Positions 51,536-60,623 of a DNA stretch of 60,748 bases are shown one piece after another. The notes under the pieces are model-generated. The model ran no database searches. It was not told where the DNA came from and was given only the letters and a program-made list of their open reading frames with translations. Origin of the DNA: an uncultured Lachnospiraceae bacterium. Lineage in GTDB: Bacteria; Bacillota; Clostridia; Lachnospirales; Lachnospiraceae. Every line of letters begins with the position of its first letter. Position 1 is the stretch's first letter. The DNA is taken from NCBI GenBank assembly GCA_949840915.1, contig CATKXY010000016.1:1-60748 (forward strand). The letters are read 5' to 3'. The position numbers and the translations under genes are program-made.

Positions 51536-53452
51536 ATGTTCAACATTGAAGAAGAGTTAAAAAAGCTCCCCAATGAGCCGGGAGTCTATATCATGCGTGA
51601 CCAGAGGGATACCATTTTGTATGTGGGCAAGGCAGTTAATCTCCACAACCGTGTTCGTTCCTACTTCCGGGACAACATCGGCAGGGGGCCGGCCATAGAC
51701 AGGATGGTTTCCCTTATTGCGCGTTTTGAATATATTGTGACGGACTCGGAGCTGGAGGCTCTGGTACTGGAAAACAATCTGATCAAGGAGCATTCTCCCA
51801 AATATAATACGCTCTTGAAGGATGACAAAACCTATCCTTATATTAAGGTGACGGTGGGGGAGGCATTTCCGCGGATCATGATCTCCCGTACCATGAAGAA
51901 GGACAAGTCAAAATATTTCGGTCCCTACACCAGCGGAGGGGCTGTCAAAAATACCATTGAGCTTCTGAATAAGCTCTATCAGCTTCGCACCTGTAACCGG
52001 GTGCTGCCCAGAGACATCGGGCTGGACAGACCGTGTCTGAATTATCATATCAAGCAATGTCTCGCGCCCTGTGCGGGCAATGTGGATGAGGCGCAGTACC
52101 GGGCCAGGGTGGACGAGGCGCTGTCTTTTCTGAACGGTAATTACAGTCCGATCCTGAAGAGTCTGGAGCAGCAGATGAAAGCGGCGGCGGAAGCCATGGA
52201 GTTTGAGGAGGCTGCAAGATACCGTGATCTGTATAACAGTGTCAAGGCGGTATCCCAGAAGCAGAAGATCACTGACAGCGTGGGCGAGGACAAGGATGTG
52301 ATCGCGCTCTATCAGGATGAGCGCGAGGCCGTGGTGCAGGTGTTTTTTGTCCGGGACGGCAAGCTGATCGGCAGAGAGCATTATTATATGACCAATGTGC
52401 CGCCGGACGACAAACCGGGTATTCTGGGGGATTTTGTCAAACAGTTTTATGCCGGGACTCCCTTTATTCCCAAGGAGCTGATGCTGCAGTATGAGATTGA
52501 AGACGCTGCGCTGATTGAAAAATGGCTGTCGGAGCGGAAGGGGAGCCGGGTGTATCTTCGCGTACCTAAGATCGGCAGCAAGGAGAAGCTGGTGGAACTG
52601 GCGGCGGGGAATGCAAAACTGATCCTGAGTCAGGACAGGGAGCGATTAAAGCGTGAGGAGGGCCGTACCATAGGCGCGGTGAAGGAGATTGCAGCGATCC
52701 TGGGACTGCCCGGCATCGAACGCATGGAGGCTTTTGATATCTCCAACACCAACGGGTTTGAAAACGTGGGTTCTATGGTGGTCTATGAGAAGGGAAAACC
52801 CAAGCGCAGCGATTACCGCAAATTTCGTATCAAGAGTGTTTCGGGCCCGGATGATTACGCCTGTATGAAGGAGGTTCTGACCAGACGCTTTGTTCACGGC
52901 ATGGAGGAGAGCAGAGAGCTTCGGGAGAAGGAACTGGAGAAGGAGTTTGGCAGTTTTACCAAATTTCCCGATCTGTTGCTCATGGACGGCGGCCGGGGAC
53001 AGGTCAATATCGCGCTGGAGGTTCTGGACGAGCTGCATATACACATTCCGGTCTGCGGCATGGTAAAGGACGACAATCATCGCACCAGAGGCCTGTATTT
53101 TAATAATGTAGAACTGCCAATCGACACGCATTCGGAGGGGTTTAAGCTGATCACCCGCATACAGGACGAGGCGCATCGCTTTGCCATCGAATATCACAGA
53201 TCGCTTCGCGGCAAAGCGCAGGTAAAGTCCGTGCTGGATGATATTCCCGGGGTAGGGCCGGCCCGCAGGAAGGCGCTGATGCGTCATTTCAAATCTCTGG
53301 AGGAGATCGGAAATGCCACGGGAGAGGAGCTGCGTGAGGTTCCTGAACTGAATGAACGGACGGTGGAGGCGATTCTCGATTTCTTCCAAAAAAGGCGGGA
53401 AAACAGGGCGCAGGAGGCTCTGCCCTTTGTTGACAAAGGGGTGTCGGAATGA
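51536..53452 (+). CDS. uvrC: UvrABC excinuclease subunit C
   Basis: A 638-residue nuclease making both incisions in nucleotide excision repair. The N-terminal GIY-YIG domain ([18 protein letters not shown]), the UVR motif (about 200-235, [17 protein letters not shown]), the RNase H-like C-terminal nuclease ([20 protein letters not shown]) and the C-terminal helix-hairpin-helix pair ([18 protein letters not shown]) are all present. The ATG at 51536 follows ACAGGAGCAGCGC. It lies 53 bases after ftsH. Confidence 0.97.
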   Translation: MFNIEEELKKLPNEPGVYIMRDQRDTILYVGKAVNLHNRVRSYFRDNIGRGPAIDRMVSLIARFEYIVTDSELEALVLENNLIKEHSPKYNTLLKDDKTYPYIKVTVGEAFPRIMISRTMKKDKSKYFGPYTSGGAVKNTIELLNKLYQLRTCNRVLPRDIGLDRPCLNYHIKQCLAPCAGNVDEAQYRARVDEALSFLNGNYSPILKSLEQQMKAAAEAMEFEEAARYRDLYNSVKAVSQKQKITDSVGEDKDVIALYQDEREAVVQVFFVRDGKLIGREHYYMTNVPPDDKPGILGDFVKQFYAGTPFIPKELMLQYEIEDAALIEKWLSERKGSRVYLRVPKIGSKEKLVELAAGNAKLILSQDRERLKREEGRTIGAVKEIAAILGLPGIERMEAFDISNTNGFENVGSMVVYEKGKPKRSDYRKFRIKSVSGPDDYACMKEVLTRRFVHGMEESRELREKELEKEFGSFTKFPDLLLMDGGRGQVNIALEVLDELHIHIPVCGMVKDDNHRTRGLYFNNVELPIDTHSEGFKLITRIQDEAHRFAIEYHRSLRGKAQVKSVLDDIPGVGPARRKALMRHFKSLEEIGNATGEELREVPELNERTVEAILDFFQKRRENRAQEALPFVDKGVSE

Positions 53453-53514
53453 TAGACTGAATGTGTTTGAGGAAACGCATAACGACAGTGTAACAATAGA
53501 AAAGGGGGGGAATC

Positions 53515-54462
53515 ATGGCGAGCGTAAGTCTGAATCGTGTCATTGAAAAAATGAAGCTGGAGAATCTGACTCCGGATGTAGACTTGAAAGCACACCGCAT
53601 CACTCTGGCGGAGGTGAACCGTCCGGCATTACAGTTGGCCGGTTATTTTGAAAATTTTGATGCTACCCGTCTGCAGATCATCGGATTTGTGGAGTACTCC
53701 TATATGGAGACATTGAGTGATGAGCAGAAGCGGGCGGTTTATACAAAGCTGCTCTCCAGCGAGGTTCCCTGTGTTGTGTTCTGCCGGGAACTGCAGCCGG
53801 ATCCGATTTTTCTGGAGACGGCGGTGAAGGGACAGGTACCCATTTTCTCTACCAATAAATCAACCTCGTCTTTTATGGCGGAGATCATAAGGTGGCTGAG
53901 CGTGAAGCTGGCGCCCTGCATCTCCGTGCATGGCGTGCTGATGGATATACACGGCATCGGTGTGCTGCTTACCGGTGAGAGCGGTATCGGTAAGTCGGAG
54001 GCGGCGCTGGAACTGATCAAGAGAGGACACCGTCTGGTGACGGATGATGTGGTGGAGCTCAGGAAGGTCAGCGACGACACGCTGGTGGGATCCGCGCCGG
54101 ATATCACCAAGCATTTTATCGAATTGCGCGGTATCGGTATTGTGGATGTAAAGGCATTGTTCGGAGCCGCCGCGGTCATGGATACCCAGCAGGTGGATAT
54201 GGTGATCCGTCTGGAGGAATGGGACAAGGACAAGGAGTATGACAGACTGGGGCTTGAGGAAAACTATACGGAGTATCTGGGCAATAAGGTAGTATGCTAT
54301 ACGCTGCCTATCCGGCCCGGACGGAATCTGGCAGTGATCTGCGAGTCGGCGGCCGCGAACCACCGTCAGAAGAAGATGGGATATAACGCCGCAAAGGAGC
54401 TTTACACACGGGTGCAGAATTCTTTGGCAAAGAGAAGAGACGAGGAAGAGGACGATGAGTAA
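53515..54462 (+). CDS. hprK: HPr kinase/phosphorylase
   Basis: A 315-residue bifunctional enzyme that phosphorylates Ser46 of HPr and Crh with ATP or PPi and removes the phosphate. The Walker A GESGIGKSE begins at Gly154, and the signature IELRGIGIVDVKALFG is intact. The start follows AAAAGGGGGGAATC. It overlaps glcK by 8 bases. A Crh-like HPr with Ser46 is encoded 3.8 kb downstream, giving its likely substrate in the same gene cluster. Confidence 0.97.
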   Translation: MASVSLNRVIEKMKLENLTPDVDLKAHRITLAEVNRPALQLAGYFENFDATRLQIIGFVEYSYMETLSDEQKRAVYTKLLSSEVPCVVFCRELQPDPIFLETAVKGQVPIFSTNKSTSSFMAEIIRWLSVKLAPCISVHGVLMDIHGIGVLLTGESGIGKSEAALELIKRGHRLVTDDVVELRKVSDDTLVGSAPDITKHFIELRGIGIVDVKALFGAAAVMDTQQVDMVIRLEEWDKDKEYDRLGLEENYTEYLGNKVVCYTLPIRPGRNLAVICESAAANHRQKKMGYNAAKELYTRVQNSLAKRRDEEEDDE

Positions 54463-55402
54463 ATATGCTTTTGGTATAGATATCGGCGGCACAACGGTGA
54501 AGCTGGGACTTTTTGACGAACTGGGACAAGTGCTTGACAAATGGGAGATCCCCACTGTAAAGGAGAATGGCGGAGAGGCGATCCTGCCGGATGTGGCAGA
54601 GAGTATTCTCGCCAAAATGACACAGAGGGCTATTGCCCGCGAGGATGTTGCCGGCGTAGGCGTGGGTGCTCCGGGCGCAGTGGATGCGGAGGGCAATCTG
54701 GTAAACGGCGCCGTGAATCTGGGCTGGGGTGTGTTTAACATTCCTGAGGTTCTGGGAGGTCTTTTGGATCTGCCGGTAAAAGCAGCAAACGATGCCAATG
54801 TGGCTGCCTTCGGCGAGATGTGGCAGGGCGGCGGCAAGGGCTATGACAATCTGGTGGCGGTGACGCTGGGAACCGGTGTAGGAGGCGGAATTATTGTGGA
54901 CGGCAAAATTCTCACCGGGGCCGCAGGAGCAGGCGGTGAGATCGGACATATACACATGGAGGATGCGGAGACAGAGGTCTGCGGCTGTAAGAATCAGGGC
55001 TGTCTGGAGCAGTATGCATCCGCTACGGGTATTGTCAGACTGGCGAACCGCAGACTGGCACAGGACGACAGGCCCAGTCTGCTGCGGGATGGAGCGGTTA
55101 CGGCGAAGGCGGTGTTTGACGCTGTAAAGGCCGGAGACGAACTGGCGGTTCAGGTGGCGGAGCAGTTTGGAGAATATCTGGGAAAGGGACTGGCGATGGT
55201 GGCCTGCGTGGTAAATCCCCAGATTTTTGTAATCGGCGGCGGCGTGTCTAAGGCCGGGGAGATTCTGCTCTCCTATGTGGAGCCGGTTTTTCAGAAATAT
55301 ACTTTTAACGCGTGCAGGGGAGCCAGGTTTGCTCTGGCTACCCTTGGTAATGACGCGGGAATTTATGGCGCTGCAGGATTAATACTGCGAGAAGAAGTAT
55401 AA
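54455..55402 (+). CDS. glcK: ROK family glucokinase
   Basis: A 315-residue ROK kinase phosphorylating glucose with ATP. The ATP-binding GIDIGGTTVKLG, NDANVAAFGE, the substrate-binding EIGHIHMED, and the zinc cluster CGCKNQGCLEQYAS are present. It overlaps hprK by 8 bases and so is translated in tandem with it, coupling glucose phosphorylation to HPr kinase expression. Confidence 0.95.
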   Translation: MSKYAFGIDIGGTTVKLGLFDELGQVLDKWEIPTVKENGGEAILPDVAESILAKMTQRAIAREDVAGVGVGAPGAVDAEGNLVNGAVNLGWGVFNIPEVLGGLLDLPVKAANDANVAAFGEMWQGGGKGYDNLVAVTLGTGVGGGIIVDGKILTGAAGAGGEIGHIHMEDAETEVCGCKNQGCLEQYASATGIVRLANRRLAQDDRPSLLRDGAVTAKAVFDAVKAGDELAVQVAEQFGEYLGKGLAMVACVVNPQIFVIGGGVSKAGEILLSYVEPVFQKYTFNACRGARFALATLGNDAGIYGAAGLILREEV

Positions 55403-55438
55403 TATGATAAAGAGAGTGTTTGAGAGAGGCAGTATTTT

Positions 55439-56353
55439 ATGATCAGCAGTGCAATGATGGAGACCCTTTGCGGTTTTGCTCCAGAGGAAAATATACATTT
55501 ACAGGAGTCCATGGCCGCTCACACGACGTTTCGGACGGGCGGGCCTGCAGAATGCTTTATCGAGATCGAGAACGCACAGCAGCTTCGGCAGATACAAAGA
55601 TACCTCTGCCAGGTGGAATACCCTTATACTATTATCGGAAACGGGAGCAATCTACTGGTCAGTGACAACGGATATCAGGGAATCGTATTGCAGATTGGCA
55701 AGAAGATGAGCGGGATTCGGGTAGCGGGTGATGTCATCACGGCTCAGGCGGGAGCTTCCATGGCACAAGCCGCTGCCGCCGCATGGCAGAACGGGCTCAC
55801 CGGACTTGAATTTGCCTCCGGGATTCCCGGAACCGTGGGCGGCGGAGTGGTGATGAATGCCGGAGCCTACGGCGGAGAGCTGAGTCAGGTAGTGACGCAG
55901 GTGCAGGTGCTGGACAAAAGCGGAGAGATTCTGACACTCGATAACGAAACCATGGAATTTGGTTACCGCAGAAGTACGATCCGCCGGAGGCCTTTTATCG
56001 TGACTGAGGTCGTCCTTTCACTGAGTCCCGGAGACCCCGCGGATATCCGTGCCAAAATGGATGAGCTGGCGGTCAGGAGGCGGGAGAAACAGCCGCTGGA
56101 ATTCCCCAGCGCCGGCAGTACCTTCAAAAGGCCGGAGGGGTATTATGCGGGAGAGCTGATCATGAACGCAGGCCTGAGAGGCTTTCAGGTGGGCGGCGCC
56201 AGAGTCTCGGATAAGCATTGCGGATTTGTTGTCAATGCGGGCAATGCATCCTCTGCAGATATTATGGATGTGATATGGGAAGTGCAGCGACGGGTGAAGG
56301 AGCGTTTTGGAGTTGAGCTGGAGCCTGAGGTAGTGTTCCTGGGAGAATTTTAG
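55439..56353 (+). CDS. murB: UDP-N-acetylenolpyruvoylglucosamine reductase
   Basis: A 304-residue FAD enzyme making UDP-MurNAc in peptidoglycan synthesis. The FAD-binding segment IIGNGSNLLVSD, the GIPGTVGGGVVMNAGAYGGE block, the catalytic Ser in PSAGSTFKRPEG, and the closing LEPEVVFLGEF place it in the type II, B. subtilis-like group. The start at 55439 has AGAGGC upstream. Confidence 0.97.
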   Translation: MISSAMMETLCGFAPEENIHLQESMAAHTTFRTGGPAECFIEIENAQQLRQIQRYLCQVEYPYTIIGNGSNLLVSDNGYQGIVLQIGKKMSGIRVAGDVITAQAGASMAQAAAAAWQNGLTGLEFASGIPGTVGGGVVMNAGAYGGELSQVVTQVQVLDKSGEILTLDNETMEFGYRRSTIRRRPFIVTEVVLSLSPGDPADIRAKMDELAVRRREKQPLEFPSAGSTFKRPEGYYAGELIMNAGLRGFQVGGARVSDKHCGFVVNAGNASSADIMDVIWEVQRRVKERFGVELEPEVVFLGEF

Positions 56354-56419
56354 AGTATAGTATGACAGAGATTTGGAAGCTTTTAGAGAATTCACACGGG
56401 AGAAAGAAGTGAGCGGCAT

Positions 56420-57301
56420 ATGAGATTTGTAGTTGTGACCGGAATGAGCGGCGGAGGCAAGAGTACTGCGCTGAAGATGCTGGAGGATGCGGGATTTTAT
56501 TGTGTGGATAATCTGCCGGCCTCTCTGATCGAGAAGTTTGTGGAATTGATCAGTATGCCAAACGGAGAGATCACTAAGGTTGCGCTGGGGCTTGACGTGC
56601 GATCGGATCAGTCCTTCCAGAAGACCACGGAGGTGCTCCGGGAATTGAAGGAGAAGGGGTATCAATATGAGATACTCTTTATGGAGGCATCGGAACAGGT
56701 TTTGATCAAACGCTACAAGGAGACCCGGCGGATTCATCCCCTGGCGGCGGACGGCAGAGTGGAGGACGGTGTGCGCAGGGAGCAGACTGTATTGCAGGCG
56801 ATCCGTAAAATGGCCGATTATGTGATAGACACCTCCAATCTGCTGACCAGAGAACTCAAAGCGGAACTGGATCGTATTTTTGTCCGCAATGAGGAATACA
56901 ATAGTCTCATGGTGACGGTAATGTCCTTTGGATTCAAGCATGGGATTCCCTCGGACGCCGATCTGGTATTCGATGTGAGGTTCCTGCCCAATCCTTTCTA
57001 TATCGATGATCTGAAGCACAAAACCGGAAATGACAAAGAGGTACAGGAATATGTGATGGGATTTGAGGATGCGGAGATATTTCTGCAGAAGCTGACGGAT
57101 ATGATACAATTTCTGATACCGAATTATGTGAAGGAGGGAAAATACCGACTGGTGATTGCCATCGGCTGTACCGGCGGCAAGCATCGCAGCGTGACGCTGG
57201 CCAACGAGCTCTTTTGGCGCATGAAGGATCAGGGACAGTACGGTATCAAGCTCTATCATAGAGACATGGCGCAGTCGAGTCTTCAGGATCTGCAGAGATA
57301 A
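56420..57301 (+). CDS. rapZ: RNase adapter protein RapZ / nucleotide-binding YvcJ
   Basis: A 293-residue P-loop protein. The Walker A GMSGGGKST begins at Gly8 and the C-terminal domain has IAIGCTGGKHRSV. RapZ in enterobacteria controls glmS mRNA turnover, and YvcJ in Bacillus affects competence. It lies between murB and whiA. In many Firmicutes a glmR/yvcK gene separates rapZ from whiA; here the gap is only 18 bases. Confidence 0.95.
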   Translation: MRFVVVTGMSGGGKSTALKMLEDAGFYCVDNLPASLIEKFVELISMPNGEITKVALGLDVRSDQSFQKTTEVLRELKEKGYQYEILFMEASEQVLIKRYKETRRIHPLAADGRVEDGVRREQTVLQAIRKMADYVIDTSNLLTRELKAELDRIFVRNEEYNSLMVTVMSFGFKHGIPSDADLVFDVRFLPNPFYIDDLKHKTGNDKEVQEYVMGFEDAEIFLQKLTDMIQFLIPNYVKEGKYRLVIAIGCTGGKHRSVTLANELFWRMKDQGQYGIKLYHRDMAQSSLQDLQR

Positions 57302-57319
57302 GAGACAAAGAGGTAAAAA

Positions 57320-58186
57320 ATGTCATTTTCACAGAATGTCAAGGAAGAACTGGCCGGTCATATGAGTCCTGCGAGACATTGCCAACTGGCGGAGCTGGCA
57401 GCTATGATACATTTTTGCGGACAGTATGGACGGGACAAAGAGGGGCGCTATACCATCGGTTTCCAGACAGAAAATGAAGCTGTTTCCAGAAAAGGCTTTA
57501 CATTGTTGAAGAAAACGTATAATATAGATACGGATGTCGGTATCGACGAGGGACAGATGCGTGAATTTTTGTATAAGATAGGAGATCCTGAGGAGCCGGT
57601 TAATCCCATTCTCATCAAAAATTCCTGTTGTCAGAGGGCATTTCTCAGGGGAGCATTTCTGTGTACCGGTTCTATCAGCGATCCCACAAAGGGATATCAT
57701 CTTGAATTCGTGTGTACGGATACGGGAAAGGCAGAGCAGCTGCAGAAGGTGCTGCAGATTTTTTCCATTGAGGGAAAGATCGTGCTCCGAAAAAAGTATT
57801 ATGTGGTGTATCTCAAAGAGGGCGAAAGCATTGTGGATCTTTTGAACGTCTGTGAGGCGCATGTGGCGCTGATGGAATTTGAAAATCTCCGTATTCTCAA
57901 AGAGATGAGAAATTCCATTAACAGGCGGGTGAACTGCGAGGCGGCCAATATCACCAAAACGGTGAACGCCGCTGCGAGACAGATAGAGGATATCGAATAT
58001 ATCCGGGATCATGGCGGTTTGAGAATGCTGCCGGACAATCTGCGGGAGATGGCCGAGGTCAGACTGGAATATCCGGATGCTTCACTGAAGGAGCTGGGGG
58101 AATATCTGGATCCGCCTGTGGGAAAATCGGGCGTCAACCACAGACTGCGTAAATTGGGTGAGTTTGCTGAAAAGCTTAAAAGGTAG
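57320..58186 (+). CDS. whiA: DNA-binding protein WhiA
   Basis: A 288-residue WhiA protein: an N-terminal LAGLIDADG-like part (SFSQNVKEELAGH; CCQRAFLRGAFLCTGSISDP) and a C-terminal HTH (NITKTVNAAARQIEDI; ASLKELGEYLDPPVGKSGVNHR). It affects chromosome segregation, division and sporulation genes in Gram-positives. Length is slightly below the common 305-330. The ribosome site is AAAGAGGTAAAAA. Confidence 0.96.
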   Translation: MSFSQNVKEELAGHMSPARHCQLAELAAMIHFCGQYGRDKEGRYTIGFQTENEAVSRKGFTLLKKTYNIDTDVGIDEGQMREFLYKIGDPEEPVNPILIKNSCCQRAFLRGAFLCTGSISDPTKGYHLEFVCTDTGKAEQLQKVLQIFSIEGKIVLRKKYYVVYLKEGESIVDLLNVCEAHVALMEFENLRILKEMRNSINRRVNCEAANITKTVNAAARQIEDIEYIRDHGGLRMLPDNLREMAEVRLEYPDASLKELGEYLDPPVGKSGVNHRLRKLGEFAEKLKR

Positions 58187-58195
58187 AACGGGAAG

Positions 58196-58245
58196 GTTGA
58201 ATAAAAATGCGTTCAACTAATATGTGGGTGCGCGCCGCAGCGCAC
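58196..58245 (+). promoter_or_regulatory. Two short hairpins in front of the HPr-like gene
   Basis: GTTGAA/TTCAAC (58196-58217) and GTGCGC/GCGCAC (58228-58245) form consecutive 6-bp hairpins ending immediately before the ribosome site. They could modulate translation or mark an RNA processing point. Both are short, so chance is possible. Confidence 0.35.
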
Positions 58246-58259
58246 AGAAAGGAATGAAA

Positions 58260-58514
58260 ATGAAAACAAAGACGATCCGGATTCAATTGGAGAGCGGGCT
58301 TGAGGCAAGGCCTGTGGCGCTGATGGTACAGGAGGCCAGTAAGTACGACAGCAGGATATATGTGGAGGCCGAGGGCAAAAAGGTCAATGCCAAGAGTATC
58401 ATGGGTATGATGACGCTGGGACTGGACAATGGCGAAGAGCTGGTGGTGACAGCGGAAGGTGAAGATGAAAATCTCGCCGTGGAGAATCTCGAGAAATTTT
58501 TGAGCGGTAACTGA
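58260..58514 (+). CDS. Crh-like HPr protein (Glu15, Ser46)
   Basis: An 84-residue HPr-fold protein, close in length to B. subtilis Crh. The catalytic His15 of PTS HPr is replaced by Glu (SGLEARPVALM), so it cannot carry phosphate from enzyme I. The HprK target Ser46 is kept in its normal context (NAKSIMGMMTLG). It is therefore expected to act as a CcpA co-regulator or another phospho-Ser signal rather than in sugar transport. The ATG at 58260 is chosen for AAAGGA 7 bases upstream. The location after whiA matches crh in Bacillus. Confidence 0.93.
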   Translation: MKTKTIRIQLESGLEARPVALMVQEASKYDSRIYVEAEGKKVNAKSIMGMMTLGLDNGEELVVTAEGEDENLAVENLEKFLSGN

Positions 58515-58540
58515 TTCAGAGAGATGACTATAGATATACA

Positions 58541-58582
58541 AAGAGAGGGCGGGTAAGCAGATATGTGAAGCGCGCTCTTTTT
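58541..58582 (+). terminator. Possible bulged terminator
   Basis: AAGAG and GCG on the left pair with CGC and CTCTT on the right, with bulges between, followed by six T. It would end the transcript after the Crh-like gene. The imperfect stem makes this tentative. Confidence 0.4.
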
Positions 58583-58607
58583 TACATCTTTGGTGTGGAG
58601 GCAGAAT

Positions 58608-59510
58608 ATGGGTATGCGTCTGGATAAGAAAATGCTTTTTATCTACAATCCCAAAGCGGGAAAGGCTAAGATCAGGAATAAGCTCGCCGATATTTTGGAT
58701 GTGTTCACAGGCGGCGGATATGAGGTTACGGTGTGTCCCACCCGGGGAAAGGGAGACGCGGTGGAACTTGTGGCAGACCGCAAGCCTATCTATGACCTGG
58801 TGGTCTGCAGCGGCGGAGACGGAACGCTGGACGAAGTGGTCACCGGGATGATGCAGAGCAGCTTTCGGACGCCGCTTGGCTATATTCCCTCGGGCAGCAC
58901 CAATGATTTTGGGGGCAGTCTGGGCCTGCCTAAAAACATGGTGAAGGCGGCGGAGCAAATTGTGAGGGGCAAAAGCTTTCCCTGTGATATCGGCTCTTTT
59001 AATCAGGATGTGTTTGTCTATATTGCGGCTTTCGGCATTTTTACGGAGGTTTCCTATGAGACGGATCAGGATATCAAGAATGTGCTGGGACATACCGCCT
59101 ATGTTCTGGAAGGTGTTAAAAGGATTCCCTCCATCCGAACTTACCATATGAAGGTGAGCTGGGAGGATCAGGTGATCGAGGACGAATTTATCTTTGGCAT
59201 GGTGACAAACTCCGTTTCTGTGGGCGGATTTAAGAACATTACCGGAAAAAATGTAAAGCTGGACGACGGAGTGTTTGAGGTTACCCTGATCAAAGCGCCG
59301 GGGAATCCCGTGGAGCTGAACCAAATTGTTCTTTCTCTGCTAAACAGGGATATCGACACCAGTCGCATGTATTGTTTTCGCACCTCCTCCCTGCGGCTTG
59401 AGTCCGAGGAGGAGATAGCGTGGACGCTGGACGGGGAGAACGGCGGCAGCCACAGGGATGTTTATATTGAAAATCGCTGCCGGGCAGTGGAGATCCGGGT
59501 GCCGGAATAA
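58608..59510 (+). CDS. Diacylglycerol kinase family lipid kinase (DagK/YegS-like)
   Basis: A 300-residue lipid kinase: FIYNPKAGKAK, the nucleotide-binding GGDGTLDEV, and PSGSTNDFGGSLGLP. It phosphorylates diacylglycerol or a related lipid at the membrane face, recycling DAG from polymer synthesis. The exact substrate cannot be told from the sequence. The ATG at 58608 follows TGGAGGCAGAAT; the longer frame from 58590 has no such site. Confidence 0.92.
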   Translation: MGMRLDKKMLFIYNPKAGKAKIRNKLADILDVFTGGGYEVTVCPTRGKGDAVELVADRKPIYDLVVCSGGDGTLDEVVTGMMQSSFRTPLGYIPSGSTNDFGGSLGLPKNMVKAAEQIVRGKSFPCDIGSFNQDVFVYIAAFGIFTEVSYETDQDIKNVLGHTAYVLEGVKRIPSIRTYHMKVSWEDQVIEDEFIFGMVTNSVSVGGFKNITGKNVKLDDGVFEVTLIKAPGNPVELNQIVLSLLNRDIDTSRMYCFRTSSLRLESEEEIAWTLDGENGGSHRDVYIENRCRAVEIRVPE

Positions 59511-59525
59511 ATTCGCCGTAGGTTG

Positions 59526-59554
59526 TTTTCATTTTAAAGAAAATGTGTTATACT
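59526..59554 (+). promoter_or_regulatory. Putative fba promoter
   Basis: TATACT (59549-59554) with a weak TTTTCA (59526-59531) at 17 bases, 65 bases before the fba start, in the 108-base gap after the lipid kinase gene. Confidence 0.45.
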
Positions 59555-59618
59555 GTTTCCAGAAATTGCTATCGCGTAGTCTCAGGGCGCGCGAATTATA
59601 AGAATGGAGGTAAGAAAA

Positions 59619-60485
59619 ATGTTAGTATCTGCAACAGAAATGCTTAAAAAAGCGAAAGCAGGCCATTATGCAGTGGGTCAGTTTAATATCAATAATCTGG
59701 AGTGGACCAAGTCCATTCTGCTCACTGCAAAAGAGTGCAGATCGCCGGTTATCCTCGGTGTGTCTGAGGGCGCAGGCAAGTATATGGGCGGATATCACGC
59801 AGTGGTGGGCATGGTCAACGGTCTTTTGAAGGATCTGGATATCGATGTTCCCGTGGCGCTGCATCTGGATCATGGCACCTTTGAGGGCTGCTATAAATGT
59901 ATCGAGGCAGGATTCTCCTCCATCATGTTTGACGGTTCCCATTATCCCATCGACGAGAATGTGCAGAAGACCACCGAGCTGGTAAAGGCGGCTCACGGCA
60001 AAGGAATGTCCATTGAGGCTGAGGTAGGCTCCATCGGCGGCGAGGAAGACGGCGTTGTGGGTATGGGCGAGTGCGCAGACCCCAATGAGTGCAAGGCCAT
60101 CGCTGATCTGGGCGTTGATTTCCTGGCTGCAGGTATCGGTAATATTCACGGCAAATATCCCGCGAACTGGAAGGGACTGAGCTTTGAGACGCTGGATGCG
60201 GTTCAGAAGCTCACAGGCGACCTTCCCCTGGTACTTCACGGAGGTACAGGCATTCCCGCAGATATGATTCAGAAAGCCATCAATCTGGGTGTTGCCAAGA
60301 TCAATGTAAATACCGAATGCCAGCTTTCTTTTGCTGACGCTACCCGCAAATATATTGAGGCCGGCAAAGATCTGGAGGGCAAGGGCTTTGATCCCCGTAA
60401 GCTTCTGGCTCCCGGTGCGGAAGCCATCAAGGCTACCGTGAAAGAGAAGATGGAACTCTTTGGTTCCGTGGGCAAGGCGGACTGA
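59619..60485 (+). CDS. fba: Class II fructose-bisphosphate aldolase
   Basis: A 288-residue zinc-dependent aldolase splitting fructose-1,6-bisphosphate in glycolysis. The zinc-site HLDHGTFE, the metal-loop EAEVGSIGGEEDG, the NIHGKYP histidine and the phosphate-binding LHGGTGIP and NVNTE motifs are present. The ATG at 59619 follows AATGGAGGTAAGAAAA. Codon use is strongly biased, as expected for a highly expressed glycolytic gene. A tagatose-bisphosphate aldolase is a less likely alternative. Confidence 0.95.
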   Translation: MLVSATEMLKKAKAGHYAVGQFNINNLEWTKSILLTAKECRSPVILGVSEGAGKYMGGYHAVVGMVNGLLKDLDIDVPVALHLDHGTFEGCYKCIEAGFSSIMFDGSHYPIDENVQKTTELVKAAHGKGMSIEAEVGSIGGEEDGVVGMGECADPNECKAIADLGVDFLAAGIGNIHGKYPANWKGLSFETLDAVQKLTGDLPLVLHGGTGIPADMIQKAINLGVAKINVNTECQLSFADATRKYIEAGKDLEGKGFDPRKLLAPGAEAIKATVKEKMELFGSVGKAD

Positions 60486-60521
60486 GTTTTGGCCGACAGT
60501 TGTAATATTTGAAATTGATCG

Positions 60522-60565
60522 AAATCCCCCCTGTGGATGCCTGTGGGCAGCAGGGGGGATTTTTG
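60522..60565 (+). terminator. Intrinsic terminator after fba
   Basis: AAATCCCCCCTG (60522-60533) pairs perfectly with CAGGGGGGATTT (60551-60562), followed by T residues. It lies 36 bases after the fba stop. Confidence 0.85.
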
Positions 60566-60623
60566 TTGTCCGCAAATGCGGATTCATTATCAGGTGAAAT
60601 GCCATAATATTGATCGGATCCCG

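Noticed and set aside
58176..59324. 382-codon minus-strand open frame across the Crh-like and lipid kinase genes
   Set aside because: It is antisense to two well-supported genes, with no motif and no start signal.
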